Assembly: GCF_003096555.1 (NCBI RefSeq)
Contig: NZ_QEKM01000001.1
Location: 3,658,001-3,722,000, forward strand
Direction: 5' to 3'
Length of the DNA: 64,000 nt
Origin: Simplicispira sp. 125
Lineage (GTDB): Bacteria > Pseudomonadota > Gammaproteobacteria > Burkholderiales > Burkholderiaceae_C
A program made the translations under genes and the position numbers. Within the stretch, counting starts at the first letter, position 1; each line of letters begins with the position of its first letter. The notes below the pieces were generated by a model. It was given only the letters and a program-made list of their open reading frames with translations, did no database searches and was not told the origin of the DNA. Positions 51,743 to 59,841 of the stretch are shown piece after piece.

Positions 51743-52425
51743 ACCACATCCCTCCCATCACCGAAGAAGACATCGCCAACTTTCTGCTGAGCACACCCGG
51801 CTTCTTTGAACGCCACGCCGAGGTGCTGGCCAGCGTGCAGTTCACCAGCCCGCACGGCCAGCGCGCCGTGAGCCTGCAGGAGCGCCAGGCCGAAATGCTG
51901 CGCGAGAAGATCAAGGGGCTGGAACAGCGCGTGATGGAAATGGTGCGCAACAGCCACGAAAACGAGGCCATCGCCCAGAAGGTGCACCAGTGGACCGGCT
52001 CCCTGCTGCAGGTGCGCGACCCCATCGACCTGCCGCCTGCCGTGGTGGATGGCGTATGCGCCTTGTTCGACGTGCCGCTGGCCGCCGTGCGCGTGTGGGG
52101 GGTGTCGGGCGCCTACATCGACTGCGACTTTGCCCTGGGCGCGAGTGAAGATGCCCAGGCCTTTGCTTCGTCGCTCACCATGCCGTTTTGCGGCCCCAAT
52201 CTGGGGTTCGAGCCGGCCGGTTGGCTGGCGCAAGCGCCGGGAGAGACCGCCCAGTCCATTGCCTTGCTGCCGCTGCGCGTGGGCGCCATCGACAGCGCGA
52301 CGCCCGCCTTTGGCCTCTTGGTGCTGGGCTCGCCCGACCCGCAGCGCTTTGACGCCACCATGGGGACCGACTTTCTCTCACGCATGTCCGAGCTGGCCAG
52401 CGCTGCGCTGCAGCGGCTGAAATGA
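51739..52425 (+). CDS. DUF484 family protein
   Basis: Protein of 228 residues, translationally coupled to dapF by an ATGA overlap. It begins [28 protein letters not shown], then a coiled-coil stretch, then a GAF-like domain (residues about 90-225) including [16 protein letters not shown] at the end. DUF484 commonly lies between dapF and xerC in proteobacteria and has no assigned function. The dapF-DUF484-xerC order seen here is conserved and supports the call. A GC-rich family B repeat follows its stop. Confidence 0.92.
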   Translation: MNHIPPITEEDIANFLLSTPGFFERHAEVLASVQFTSPHGQRAVSLQERQAEMLREKIKGLEQRVMEMVRNSHENEAIAQKVHQWTGSLLQVRDPIDLPPAVVDGVCALFDVPLAAVRVWGVSGAYIDCDFALGASEDAQAFASSLTMPFCGPNLGFEPAGWLAQAPGETAQSIALLPLRVGAIDSATPAFGLLVLGSPDPQRFDATMGTDFLSRMSELASAALQRLK

Positions 52426-52426
52426 A

Positions 52427-52506
52427 GCCCCCCCTGCGTCGCCTGTGGCGCACTCCCCTCCAAGGGGGACGACGCCCTTGCTGCGGGGCGGCCCTGGCTC
52501 CGCGTC
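52427..52506 (-). repeat. Family B GC-rich repeat copy B5
   Basis: GAAGCCCCCCCTGCGTCGCC, CCAAGGGGGACGACGCCCTT and GCTGCGGGGCGGCCCTGGCT; orientation as B4, starting two bases after the DUF484 stop and lying upstream of xerC. Confidence 0.7.
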
Positions 52507-52590
52507 CCGCGCTGGAGCTGCACCCGATGCGGCGGCCCTGCGCTGTGGCGTGTGCTGACAGCCCGGTGTTCTTTGTGGTGGGTTGAGCCC

Positions 52591-53553
52591 ATGCCCGACG
52601 CGCTGGCCACACCGCCGCCCACCGACCCGCTGGTGCTGCGCTACCTGGAGCATGTGCGCGTCGAAAAGCGCCTGGCCGCGCGCACGCTGGTGTTGTACAC
52701 GCTGGATCTGGATCGGTTGGCGCGCCATGCCGCCCAGGCGGGGGTGCCGCTATTGCAATTGCAGGCCGCCCACATCCGCCGCTTTGTGGCGCAGATGCAC
52801 GGCAGCGGGCGCAGCGGGCGCGGTATCGCGCTCATTCTTTCGGGCTGGCGCGGTTTCTTCGTCTGGGCCGCGCGCCAGGGGCTGACAGGGCACAACCCCG
52901 TGCAGGACGTGCGCGCCCCCAAAGCCCCCAAGCCCTTGCCCAAGGCGCTGGGCGTGGACGACGCGGTGCGCCTGTCCGACTATGCCGAAAGTGGCGCCGA
53001 CCCCTGGCTGGAGGCGCGCGATATTGCCATGGTCGAATTGCTCTACGGCTGCGGCCTGCGCGTGGGCGAACTGGTGGGGCTGGACGCCGCCCCCGGCCCC
53101 GATACCGAGCGCCTGGGCCGGGGTTGGATCGACTTGCAGGGCGCCGAGGTCCATGTGTTGGGCAAGGGCAGCAAGCGCCGCAGTCTGCCCGTGGGCGGCG
53201 CGGCGCTGCAGGCGCTGCAGGCCTGGCTGCAGCTGCGCGCCACACCCTTTGCGCCTGGCGCGCTGGATGCGGCCTTGTTCGTGGGCCAGCGCGGCAAGCG
53301 GCTGTCGGCGCAGTCGGTCTGGCTGCGCCTGCGCCAGCGCAGCGGGCAGGCCGGGCTGACCACGCCGGTGCACCCGCACATGCTGCGCCACTCGTTTGCC
53401 AGCCACCTGCTGCAATCGAGCGGTGACCTGCGCGCCGTGCAGGAACTGCTGGGGCACGCCAGCATCACCACAACGCAGGTGTATACGCGGCTGGATTACC
53501 AGCACCTGGCCAAGGTGTACGACCAGGCCCACCCCCGCGCGCGGCGCAAATAG
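52591..53553 (+). CDS. xerC: Tyrosine recombinase XerC
   Basis: Site-specific recombinase of 320 residues that resolves chromosome dimers at dif with XerD. The N-terminal SAM-like domain is followed by the catalytic domain. Arg lies in CGLRVGELVGL, the Lys-containing beta hairpin is VLGKGSKRRSLPVG, HPHMLRHSFASHLL carries His and Arg, LLGHASITTTQVYT carries the second His and the nucleophile Tyr. ATG 52591 gives the usual N-terminal length. The stop codon TAG lies inside a family A repeat, so the last bases of the gene coincide with that element. Confidence 0.93.
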   Translation: MPDALATPPPTDPLVLRYLEHVRVEKRLAARTLVLYTLDLDRLARHAAQAGVPLLQLQAAHIRRFVAQMHGSGRSGRGIALILSGWRGFFVWAARQGLTGHNPVQDVRAPKAPKPLPKALGVDDAVRLSDYAESGADPWLEARDIAMVELLYGCGLRVGELVGLDAAPGPDTERLGRGWIDLQGAEVHVLGKGSKRRSLPVGGAALQALQAWLQLRATPFAPGALDAALFVGQRGKRLSAQSVWLRLRQRSGQAGLTTPVHPHMLRHSFASHLLQSSGDLRAVQELLGHASITTTQVYTRLDYQHLAKVYDQAHPRARRK

Positions 53554-53607
53554 CTATTGAAGTGATAGCGTTTTCCGCTTTGTCCATGAGCTTTGGAGCG
53601 CAAATGC
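53548..53607 (-). repeat. Family A palindromic repeat copy A11 (contains the xerC stop)
   Basis: On the minus strand: GCATTTGCGCTCCAAAGCTC, ATGGACAAAGCGGAAAACGC, then TATCACTTCAATAGCTATTT. The xerC stop TAG (53551-53553) is the TAG of its TAGCTATT end. Confidence 0.75.
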
Positions 53608-53640
53608 CTTGAGAGCTGCAGGCCTCGCAGCGCCAGGGGC

Positions 53641-53670
53641 TTGACAGCTCCGCTACAGTCTCCCTATCTT
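53641..53670 (+). promoter_or_regulatory. Sigma-70 promoter of the COG0523 GTPase gene
   Basis: TTGACA (53641-53646) and TATCTT (53665-53670) are separated by 18 bases, with the ATG 63 bases downstream. Confidence 0.7.
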
Positions 53671-53732
53671 TTTGCCATCACCGTACTGCGCTCGGGCGGG
53701 TGCGGCGGTCGTCTTTCATTTCAAGGCCTTCC

Positions 53733-54800
53733 ATGTCTCTCATTCCTGCCACCATCCTGACCGGCTTTCTGGGCTCGGGCAAAACCACGCTGCTCAAGCG
53801 CCTGCTGAGCGAAGCCCACGGGCAGAAAATTGCTGTGATCGAGAACGAGTTCGGTGAAGAAAACATCGACACCGACATTCTCGTGACCGACTCCAAGGAG
53901 CAGATCGTGCAGATGAGCAACGGCTGCATCTGCTGCACCATTCGCGAAGACTTGCGCGAGACGCTGCAACTGCTGGCCGCCAAAAAGCGCAAGGGGCTCC
54001 TGGATTTCGACCGCATCGTGATCGAAACCACCGGCCTGGCCGATCCTGGCCCTGTGGCGCAGACGTTCTTCATGGACGAAGAGATCGCCGAGACCTACCT
54101 GATCGACTCCATCATCACGCTGGTCGATGCCAAGCACGCTGCCCAGCAGCTCAACGACCGCCAGGAGGCGCGTCGCCAGGTGGGGTTTGCGGACCAGATC
54201 TTCCTGTCCAAGACCGAGTTGGTCAGCCAGGAAGAAACCGATGCGCTGATCCACCGGCTCAAACACATGAACCCGCGTGCGCCCATCAAGGCCGTGCATT
54301 TTGGCGAGGTGCCCATTGCCGAGGTGCTGGACCTGCGGGGCTTCAACCTCAACACCAAGCTCGACATCGACCCCGAATTCCTCCAGGAAGAAGAGGCCCA
54401 CAGCCACCATGGCCACGGGCATGAACACCACGACCATGCGCATGGTGAACACTGCAACCACCCGTCGCACCAGCACGGCCATGGCCACCACCATCACCAC
54501 GACGATGACGTCAAGAGCTTTGTCTACCGCTCGGACCGCCCCTTCGACCCTGCCAAGCTGGAGGATTTTCTGGGCGCCATCGTCAATATCTATGGCCCGC
54601 GCATGCTGCGTTACAAGGGGGTGCTGAACATGGTGGGTACCGAGCGGAAGGTCATTTTTCAGGGCGTGCACCAACTCATGGGCAGCGACCTGGGGCCGCA
54701 GTGGGCGCAAGACGAGGCGCGCCAGAGCCGCATGGTGTTCATCGGCATCGACCTGCCGCGCGATATCCTGGAACAGGGCCTGGACCGCTGTCTTGCCTGA
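53733..54800 (+). CDS. COG0523 (CobW/YjiA-family) GTPase, putative zinc metallochaperone
   Basis: Protein of 355 residues. The P-loop GFLGSGKTTLLKRLL starts near residue 9, the metal-binding motif CICC lies in SNGCICCTI, and the GTP base/Walker B segments ENEFGEENIDTDI and IETTGLADPGP are seen. A strongly His-rich stretch follows at about residues 228-260 (repeats of HGH, HEH, HHHH). Then comes the C-terminal CobW_C domain, ending FQGVHQLMGSDLGPQW. G3E GTPases of this type insert or deliver zinc or other metals to client proteins. The Zur-controlled ZigA/ZNG1-like class is a possibility, but no Zur box is seen upstream. It precedes dksA on the same strand. Confidence 0.9.
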   Translation: MSLIPATILTGFLGSGKTTLLKRLLSEAHGQKIAVIENEFGEENIDTDILVTDSKEQIVQMSNGCICCTIREDLRETLQLLAAKKRKGLLDFDRIVIETTGLADPGPVAQTFFMDEEIAETYLIDSIITLVDAKHAAQQLNDRQEARRQVGFADQIFLSKTELVSQEETDALIHRLKHMNPRAPIKAVHFGEVPIAEVLDLRGFNLNTKLDIDPEFLQEEEAHSHHGHGHEHHDHAHGEHCNHPSHQHGHGHHHHHDDDVKSFVYRSDRPFDPAKLEDFLGAIVNIYGPRMLRYKGVLNMVGTERKVIFQGVHQLMGSDLGPQWAQDEARQSRMVFIGIDLPRDILEQGLDRCLA

Positions 54801-54812
54801 AGTCAAGAATAC

Positions 54813-54861
54813 GCACTGCGTTGATCGCACCGGGGTATGTGGGTAATGAGCAACGCAGTGC
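54813..54861. promoter_or_regulatory. 11-bp perfect inverted repeat in the dksA promoter region
   Basis: GCACTGCGTTG (54813-54823) and CAACGCAGTGC (54851-54861) pair exactly around 27 bases. It sits 13 bases after the GTPase stop, and 21 bases before a TACAAT -10-like element (54882-54887), so it may be an operator or an upstream terminator stem. No T-run follows. Confidence 0.6.
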
Positions 54862-54981
54862 CCACAGTCAGCCGGTGTCGATACAATCGCGCCCCGGTGA
54901 ACACAAGGGCATACTATTCACCCTCCCGCCAGCGCTCCATCTGTGCTGTTGCGGGTTGCCCGAACCGCGAGGAGACCTGAA

Positions 54982-55710
54982 TTGAAAGCTGAAACCAGCA
55001 AAACCAAGGCACCCGCCAAAACCTCTGCGGCCGCCGCTAAGCCGGTAGCCGCCAAGGCGCCGGCCAAGGTGATTGAACCCGTGGCGCCCGTGGCCGCCGG
55101 ACAGGTGCCCGCACGCAGTACTCGACCTTCTTCGCGTCTGGCCCAATTGACCGTACCATCCATGGCGCAGTCTGTTGCATCAACGGCTGCCAAAGCGAGC
55201 TACACGAATACCATGCCCACGACCATGCAAGTGTCCCCGTCTCTGGCCTCCATCAAGAAGGATGTCAAGCTGGCGAACAACTGGAAAACCAAGTCTGTTG
55301 AGGAACTGACCGACGCGGAAGTGTTGGCCATGCCCGACGACGAGTACATGAACGACAAGCAGATGGCGTTTTTCCGCCATAAGCTGGTGCTGCTCAAGCA
55401 AGACATACACGCCAACGCCGGAGAGACCACCGAGCACCTGCGCGAGGACACCGTGGTCGTGCCCGACCCGGCCGACCGCGCCACCATCGAAGAGGAGCAC
55501 GCGCTGGAATTGCGCACACGCGACCGCGAGCGCAAGCTGCTCAAGAAGATCGAGCAGTCGATTGGCCGTATCGACGCCGGTGACTACGGTTACTGCGACG
55601 AGACGGGTGAGCCCATTGGCGTGGGCCGCCTTCTGGCGCGACCCACGGCCACCTTGTCGCTCGAAGCGCAGCAGCGCCGCGAGCTTAAACAGAAGATGTT
55701 TGGCGATTGA
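54982..55710 (+). CDS. dksA: DksA-type RNA polymerase-binding factor with Cys-depleted zinc finger
   Basis: Protein of 242 residues, starting at TTG 54982 because GAGGAG lies 7 bases upstream. It is much longer than E. coli DksA (151): residues 1-90 are an Ala/Lys/Pro-rich extension. The shared part begins near MPDDEYMNDKQMAFFRHKL (residues 117-135). The coiled-coil tip DPADRA (Asp162, Asp165, Ala167) that enters the polymerase secondary channel is intact. The zinc-finger region keeps only Cys205; the other three positions are Thr208, Ser226 and Ala229 (C-T-S-A pattern), as in zinc-free DksA variants. It should act with ppGpp on rRNA and amino-acid promoters. Confidence 0.93.
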   Translation: MKAETSKTKAPAKTSAAAAKPVAAKAPAKVIEPVAPVAAGQVPARSTRPSSRLAQLTVPSMAQSVASTAAKASYTNTMPTTMQVSPSLASIKKDVKLANNWKTKSVEELTDAEVLAMPDDEYMNDKQMAFFRHKLVLLKQDIHANAGETTEHLREDTVVVPDPADRATIEEEHALELRTRDRERKLLKKIEQSIGRIDAGDYGYCDETGEPIGVGRLLARPTATLSLEAQQRRELKQKMFGD

Positions 55711-55755
55711 GCTTGCGCGAGAAAACCGTGCGCCATTGAGAACCAGACCACCACC

Positions 55756-57501
55756 ATGAGCAAGGAAGACACCCCCTCCGGCGGCGGCCTCCTGTCCAAG
55801 GTGGTGCGGTTTGTGCGCAACCCGACCGTCAGCTGGACGGATCTGGACTCTATCCAGGAAGACAAGGAGAGCCAGTACAGCAAGCAGATGCTCAAGGAGA
55901 TGATCGAGCGCAAGCGTCGCAACGACTTCGTGCGCCGCCGGGAGTTCGATCAGCTGCGCAAGCTGCGCCAACGCGACACCCTGACGGGCCAGCGGGTCGA
56001 AGACCCTGCCGCCCGTCCTTCATTTTTCCAGAGCAGCCTCACTTCACCTGGCGAACGCGCGGTGACGATCAAGAAGATCGACGAAATCGAAGCACAGATG
56101 TCGATGCAGTGGTGGAAAAGCAAGCAGAATGGCGATACCTCTACGCCTCCTGCGCAGGATGCAGGCAGTGCGCAGCAGGCGGCCCAGGCTTTTGCACCCA
56201 CAGCTCCCTTGTCTCTGCCAGCGGCTCTGGCGCCCCAGGCCGGTGCAGAGCCGCTGTTTGCCAACGACAGTATGACCATCGCGGGGTTTGGCAATGTCTC
56301 CTCGCAGGTGTTGACCGGAGCCCCCAGCCCGCCGCCCGCCCGCCCGCCCGGCCCACCCGGCCCACCCGCCGCGCCCGTGTCCGCATCGGCACCCGAAATG
56401 GAGGAATTCGTGCACGAACCCGACTTGGAAGAAGCAGCCATCCGTTTTGCCAATGGCGACCATGCCGGCGCAGAGGCAGGCCTGCTCGAAGTGCTGGAAC
56501 GGCACGCGCAGGACGCTGCAGAGCATCAGTTTGAGATCTGGATGACGCTGTTCGACCTGTACCGCGCCACTGGTCAGCAGGAGCGCTTTGATACCCTAGC
56601 GATTGATTTTGCTGCCCGTTTTTCGCGCTCTGCGCCCCTGTGGTTCTCCATGCCTGAGCAGCTCGGCCTGGAAACCGTGGTGCAGGACACGCCCGCGCCC
56701 GCACGCCGTGACTTCCACTGGAACGCTCCACCGGCGCTCACGCTCCAATCGGTCGCCGCGCTGCAGGCTTCGCTCGCTCGGGCGGCTTCGCCCTGGACAC
56801 TGACCTGGTCGCGCATCGCCAGCATCGACGATGCCGCCTTGACGGCATTGGCCAACGAGTTCGCCCGCTGGGCGGGGCAGGATGCACAAATCGTTTTTGT
56901 GGGCGCTGATGTGCTGCAGGCACTGATGGAAGCGAATACCCAGTCGGGTGACCGCAACACCAATCCCGAATGGTGGCGCCTGCGCATGGAGGCGCTGCGC
57001 TTTATGGGGCGGCCCGATGAGTTTGAGATGGTGGCGCTCGACTACTGCGTGACCTATGAAGTCTCCCCCCCTTCCTGGGTGCCGCCGCGTTGTGGTTACA
57101 GCGATGCTGCGCTGAACGCCGAACCCGCGCCCCCGCCGGCTCCTGTGCAGGGACTGGTTGCACGGCCTCACTGGAAGGACTCCACCACGCCTGCGCCTCT
57201 GACCGGATTTGGCGACTCGCGGCCGCCGCTGGCGGGTTTGTCGGGCCATATCGAAGGCGATGCAGGTCCTTTGCTGGAGGGGCTGGAGGAACTGGTGCCC
57301 GCAGGAGAGCCCATTTTTATTCCCTGCGACCGCCTGATCCGCATCGATTTTTCGGCGGCCGGCTCGGTGCTCAACTGGGCTGCGCAGCAGCAGGGCCAGG
57401 GGCGGGTGGTGCAGTTCATCAACCTGCACCGTTTGGTGGCTGTGTTCTTCAACGTGGTGGGCGTCAGCGAGCACGCCTGGGTCGTTCCTCGCAAGGATTG
57501 A
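55756..57501 (+). CDS. STAS-like conserved protein between dksA and hslV, function unknown
   Basis: Protein of 581 residues starting MSKEDTPSGGGLLSKVVRFV. The N-terminal about 110 residues are highly charged and helical (KEMIERKRRNDFVRRREFDQLRKLRQ). A Pro/Ala-rich linker follows (about 140-215), then a TPR-like helical pair (about 222-275). Two STAS-like modules follow: WTLTWSRIASIDDAALTALANEFARWA with IVFVGADVL (about 350-385), and IPCDRLIRIDFSAAGSVLNWAAQQQ with VVQFINLHRLVAVFFNVVGVS (about 520-575). It is soluble, with no signal peptide. STAS domains usually switch or scaffold signalling partners. I do not recognise a named family; the position beside dksA and hslVU looks conserved in the group. 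Confidence 0.7.
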   Translation: MSKEDTPSGGGLLSKVVRFVRNPTVSWTDLDSIQEDKESQYSKQMLKEMIERKRRNDFVRRREFDQLRKLRQRDTLTGQRVEDPAARPSFFQSSLTSPGERAVTIKKIDEIEAQMSMQWWKSKQNGDTSTPPAQDAGSAQQAAQAFAPTAPLSLPAALAPQAGAEPLFANDSMTIAGFGNVSSQVLTGAPSPPPARPPGPPGPPAAPVSASAPEMEEFVHEPDLEEAAIRFANGDHAGAEAGLLEVLERHAQDAAEHQFEIWMTLFDLYRATGQQERFDTLAIDFAARFSRSAPLWFSMPEQLGLETVVQDTPAPARRDFHWNAPPALTLQSVAALQASLARAASPWTLTWSRIASIDDAALTALANEFARWAGQDAQIVFVGADVLQALMEANTQSGDRNTNPEWWRLRMEALRFMGRPDEFEMVALDYCVTYEVSPPSWVPPRCGYSDAALNAEPAPPPAPVQGLVARPHWKDSTTPAPLTGFGDSRPPLAGLSGHIEGDAGPLLEGLEELVPAGEPIFIPCDRLIRIDFSAAGSVLNWAAQQQGQGRVVQFINLHRLVAVFFNVVGVSEHAWVVPRKD

Positions 57502-57565
57502 AGGCGTGGACGATGGCGGGCTGTGGGGCTTGTAATTGCGCCCATCGCCCGCACCTGCTGGCGCT

Positions 57566-58129
57566 ATGACTTCATCCAGCTCCTCCCCGGTGTTTCACGG
57601 CACCACCATCATCAGCGTGCGCCGCCAGACACCCGACGGCGTGCAGGTTGCCATTGGCGGCGATGGCCAGGTTACCCTGGGCAACATCGTCGTCAAGGGC
57701 ACAGCGCGCAAGGTGCGCAAACTCCACCACGGCAAGGTGCTCGCGGGTTTTGCCGGCGCTACGGCCGATGCATTCACACTGTTCGAGCGCTTCGAGGCCA
57801 AGCTGGACAAACACCAGGGCCATCTGGTGCGTGCTGCCATCGAGCTGACCAAGGACTGGCGCACCGACCGCGTGCTGCGCCGCCTCGAAGCCATGCTGGC
57901 CGTGGCCGACCTGGAGGCGTCGCTCATCATCACCGGCAATGGCGACGTGCTGGAGCCCGAGCAGGGCATTGTGGCGATTGGATCGGGCGGTGCTTACGCG
58001 CACTCGGCTGCCAAGGCGCTGCTGCAGAACACCGATCTGTCGGCCGAGGAAATCGTGCGCAAGTCGCTGGGGATTGCGGGGGAGTTGTGCATCTACACCA
58101 ACATGCACCACACCATCGAGACGCTGTAA
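57566..58129 (+). CDS. hslV: ATP-dependent protease subunit HslV
   Basis: Proteasome-like peptidase of 187 residues. The catalytic Thr is residue 13, exposed after removal of [12 protein letters not shown]; the mature N-terminus is [27 protein letters not shown]. The rest of the fold includes [23 protein letters not shown] and the ending [17 protein letters not shown]. Twelve subunits form the central barrel that HslU feeds with unfolded substrate. The hslV-hslU pair is standard, but here an extra family A repeat separates the two genes, about 80 bases apart. Confidence 0.96.
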   Translation: MTSSSSSPVFHGTTIISVRRQTPDGVQVAIGGDGQVTLGNIVVKGTARKVRKLHHGKVLAGFAGATADAFTLFERFEAKLDKHQGHLVRAAIELTKDWRTDRVLRRLEAMLAVADLEASLIITGNGDVLEPEQGIVAIGSGGAYAHSAAKALLQNTDLSAEEIVRKSLGIAGELCIYTNMHHTIETL

Positions 58130-58140
58130 CGGTGTATTTT

Positions 58141-58195
58141 GATATATTTTTGATAGCTGCAGGCGCTTTCTACATAAGCGTTCGAAGGCTATTTC
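58141..58195 (-). repeat. Family A palindromic repeat copy A12 (between hslV and hslU)
   Basis: On the minus strand: AAATAGCCTTCGAACGCTTA, TGTAGAAAGCGCCTGCAGC, then TATCAAAAATATATC. It lies directly after hslV and before hslU inside what is normally one operon, so it may lower hslU expression or be read through. Confidence 0.8.
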
Positions 58196-58211
58196 TCTTG
58201 AAGAATTGCCC

Positions 58212-59534
58212 ATGTCCTCCATGACCCCCCAGGAAATCGTCTCCGAACTCGACCGGCACATCGTGGGCCAGGCGTCCGCCAAGCGTGCGGTGGCCATCGC
58301 ACTGCGCAACCGCTGGCGCCGCCAACAGGTGCAGGAGCCCCTGCGCCACGAGATCACGCCCAAAAATATTCTCATGATCGGTCCCACGGGGGTCGGCAAG
58401 ACCGAGATCGCCCGCCGTCTGGCGCGCCTGGCCGATGCGCCCTTCATCAAGGTCGAGGCCACCAAATTCACCGAGGTGGGCTACGTGGGCAAGGATGTGG
58501 ACGCCATCATCCGTGACCTGATGGAAGTGGCCGTCAAGCAAGAGCGCGAGGTCCAGGTGCGCCAGGTTCGCACACGTGCCGAGGACGCAGCAGAAGAGCG
58601 CATTCTTGATGTGCTGGTTCCCACGGCGCGCACCCCAGGCAGCGAGCCCCCCGCCGATAGCACGGCGCGCCAGGTTTTTCGCAAGAAACTGCGCGAAGGG
58701 CAGCTCGACGACAAGGACATCGAGATTGACCTGGCCGAATCCCGGCCGCAGCTTGAAATCATGGGGCCCTCAGGCATGGAGGAGATGGCCGAGCAGTTGC
58801 GCGGCGTCTTCAGTCAGATGGGCCAGGGCAAGCGCCAGGTACGCAAGCTCACGATTGCCGAGGCGCGCCGCCTGCTCATCGAGGAGGAGGCTGGCAAATT
58901 GGTCAATGAGGAAGAGATCAAGCTGCGGGCCGTGCGCAGCGCCGAGCAGAACGGCATGGTTTTCATTGACGAAATCGACAAGGTCACTGCCCGCCAGGAG
59001 ACCAGTTCCGCTGATGTTTCCCGCCAGGGTGTCCAGCGCGACCTGCTGCCCCTGGTGGAAGGCACTACCGTGTCCACCAAGTACGGCATGGTCAAGACGG
59101 ACCACATTCTGTTCATCGCCTCGGGTGCATTCCACCTGTCCAAGCCCAGCGACCTGATTCCCGAACTCCAGGGGCGGTTTCCGATCCGCGTGGAGCTCGA
59201 TTCCCTGTCGGTGCAGGACTTCGAGGCCATCCTCATGCAGACCGACGCCTCGCTGGTACTGCAGTACAAAGCCTTGCTAGCCACCGAGGGCGTCACGCTC
59301 GACTTCACGGCCGAAGGCATCACGCGGCTGGCCAGTATTGCCTTCGAGGTGAACGAGCGCACCGAAAACATTGGTGCACGGCGCTTGTCCACCGTGATGG
59401 AGCGCCTGCTCGACGAAGTCAGCTTCGACGCCGCACACCGCTCGGGCCAGACGGTCACCGTGGACGCCGCCTATGTCGATGCGCGGCTGCAGGCCCTGAG
59501 CCAGGACGAAGACCTGTCGCGCTACATCCTCTGA
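58212..59534 (+). CDS. hslU: ATP-dependent protease ATPase subunit HslU
   Basis: AAA+ unfoldase of 440 residues. The start [34 protein letters not shown] (after two residues, with ATG 58212) is typical. Walker [10 protein letters not shown] lies near residue 60, the GYVGKDV pore loop at about residue 90, Walker B VFIDEIDK near residue 254, and the sensor/arginine-finger region in the C-terminal domain ([16 protein letters not shown]). It unfolds substrates such as SulA-type proteins and passes them to HslV. A hairpin without a T-run follows the stop (59540-59570). Confidence 0.96.
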   Translation: MSSMTPQEIVSELDRHIVGQASAKRAVAIALRNRWRRQQVQEPLRHEITPKNILMIGPTGVGKTEIARRLARLADAPFIKVEATKFTEVGYVGKDVDAIIRDLMEVAVKQEREVQVRQVRTRAEDAAEERILDVLVPTARTPGSEPPADSTARQVFRKKLREGQLDDKDIEIDLAESRPQLEIMGPSGMEEMAEQLRGVFSQMGQGKRQVRKLTIAEARRLLIEEEAGKLVNEEEIKLRAVRSAEQNGMVFIDEIDKVTARQETSSADVSRQGVQRDLLPLVEGTTVSTKYGMVKTDHILFIASGAFHLSKPSDLIPELQGRFPIRVELDSLSVQDFEAILMQTDASLVLQYKALLATEGVTLDFTAEGITRLASIAFEVNERTENIGARRLSTVMERLLDEVSFDAAHRSGQTVTVDAAYVDARLQALSQDEDLSRYIL

Positions 59535-59722
59535 CGCAAACGACCCGGGATTTTGTTGCCCCGGGCCTGGGTCGTTGGATCGGGCAAGATCGGCAATTGC
59601 CTCAGGTGTTACTTTCATTGGCGTGTCTAACTGCTTTCTGCATAACGGTTTTTACTGTTCGCAGACTTGCAGACTCGCGCCTAAGTCCTTGATTTCATTG
59701 CAAGAAGATGTTGCAAGCCCCC

Positions 59723-59750
59723 TTGTTGAACAGGCTTTTCCTGCTACAGT
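59723..59750 (+). promoter_or_regulatory. Promoter of the mraZ division/cell-wall cluster
   Basis: TTGTTG (59723-59728) and TACAGT (59745-59750) with 16-base spacing, upstream of mraZ and immediately before the MraZ repeat sites. Confidence 0.65.
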
Positions 59751-59781
59751 GCAAAAAAGTGCAATTTAGTGGTGAAAAGTG
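59748..59781 (+). promoter_or_regulatory. MraZ operator: four AGTG repeats at 10-bp spacing
   Basis: AGTG occurs at 59748, 59758, 59768 and 59778, exactly one helical turn apart. This matches the repeated-GTG-type site that MraZ binds to repress its own operon in E. coli and mycoplasmas. The first copy overlaps the -10 element, which suits repression. Confidence 0.8.
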
Positions 59782-59841
59782 CCGTCCGCCCCCGCGTTGG
59801 GGGTTTGTGCCGGGTTTATCGAACAGCAAGGGGTTGGGACC

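Noticed and set aside
52591..53553. Tyrosine recombinase as sign of a prophage or integron
   Set aside because: Neighbours dapF and DUF484 and the motif set mark it as chromosomal XerC. No attachment sites or phage genes are seen.
59540..59570. Hairpin after hslU as a terminator
   Set aside because: The 10-bp stem, ACGACCC and GGGTCGT, contains internal mismatches and is not followed by a T-run.
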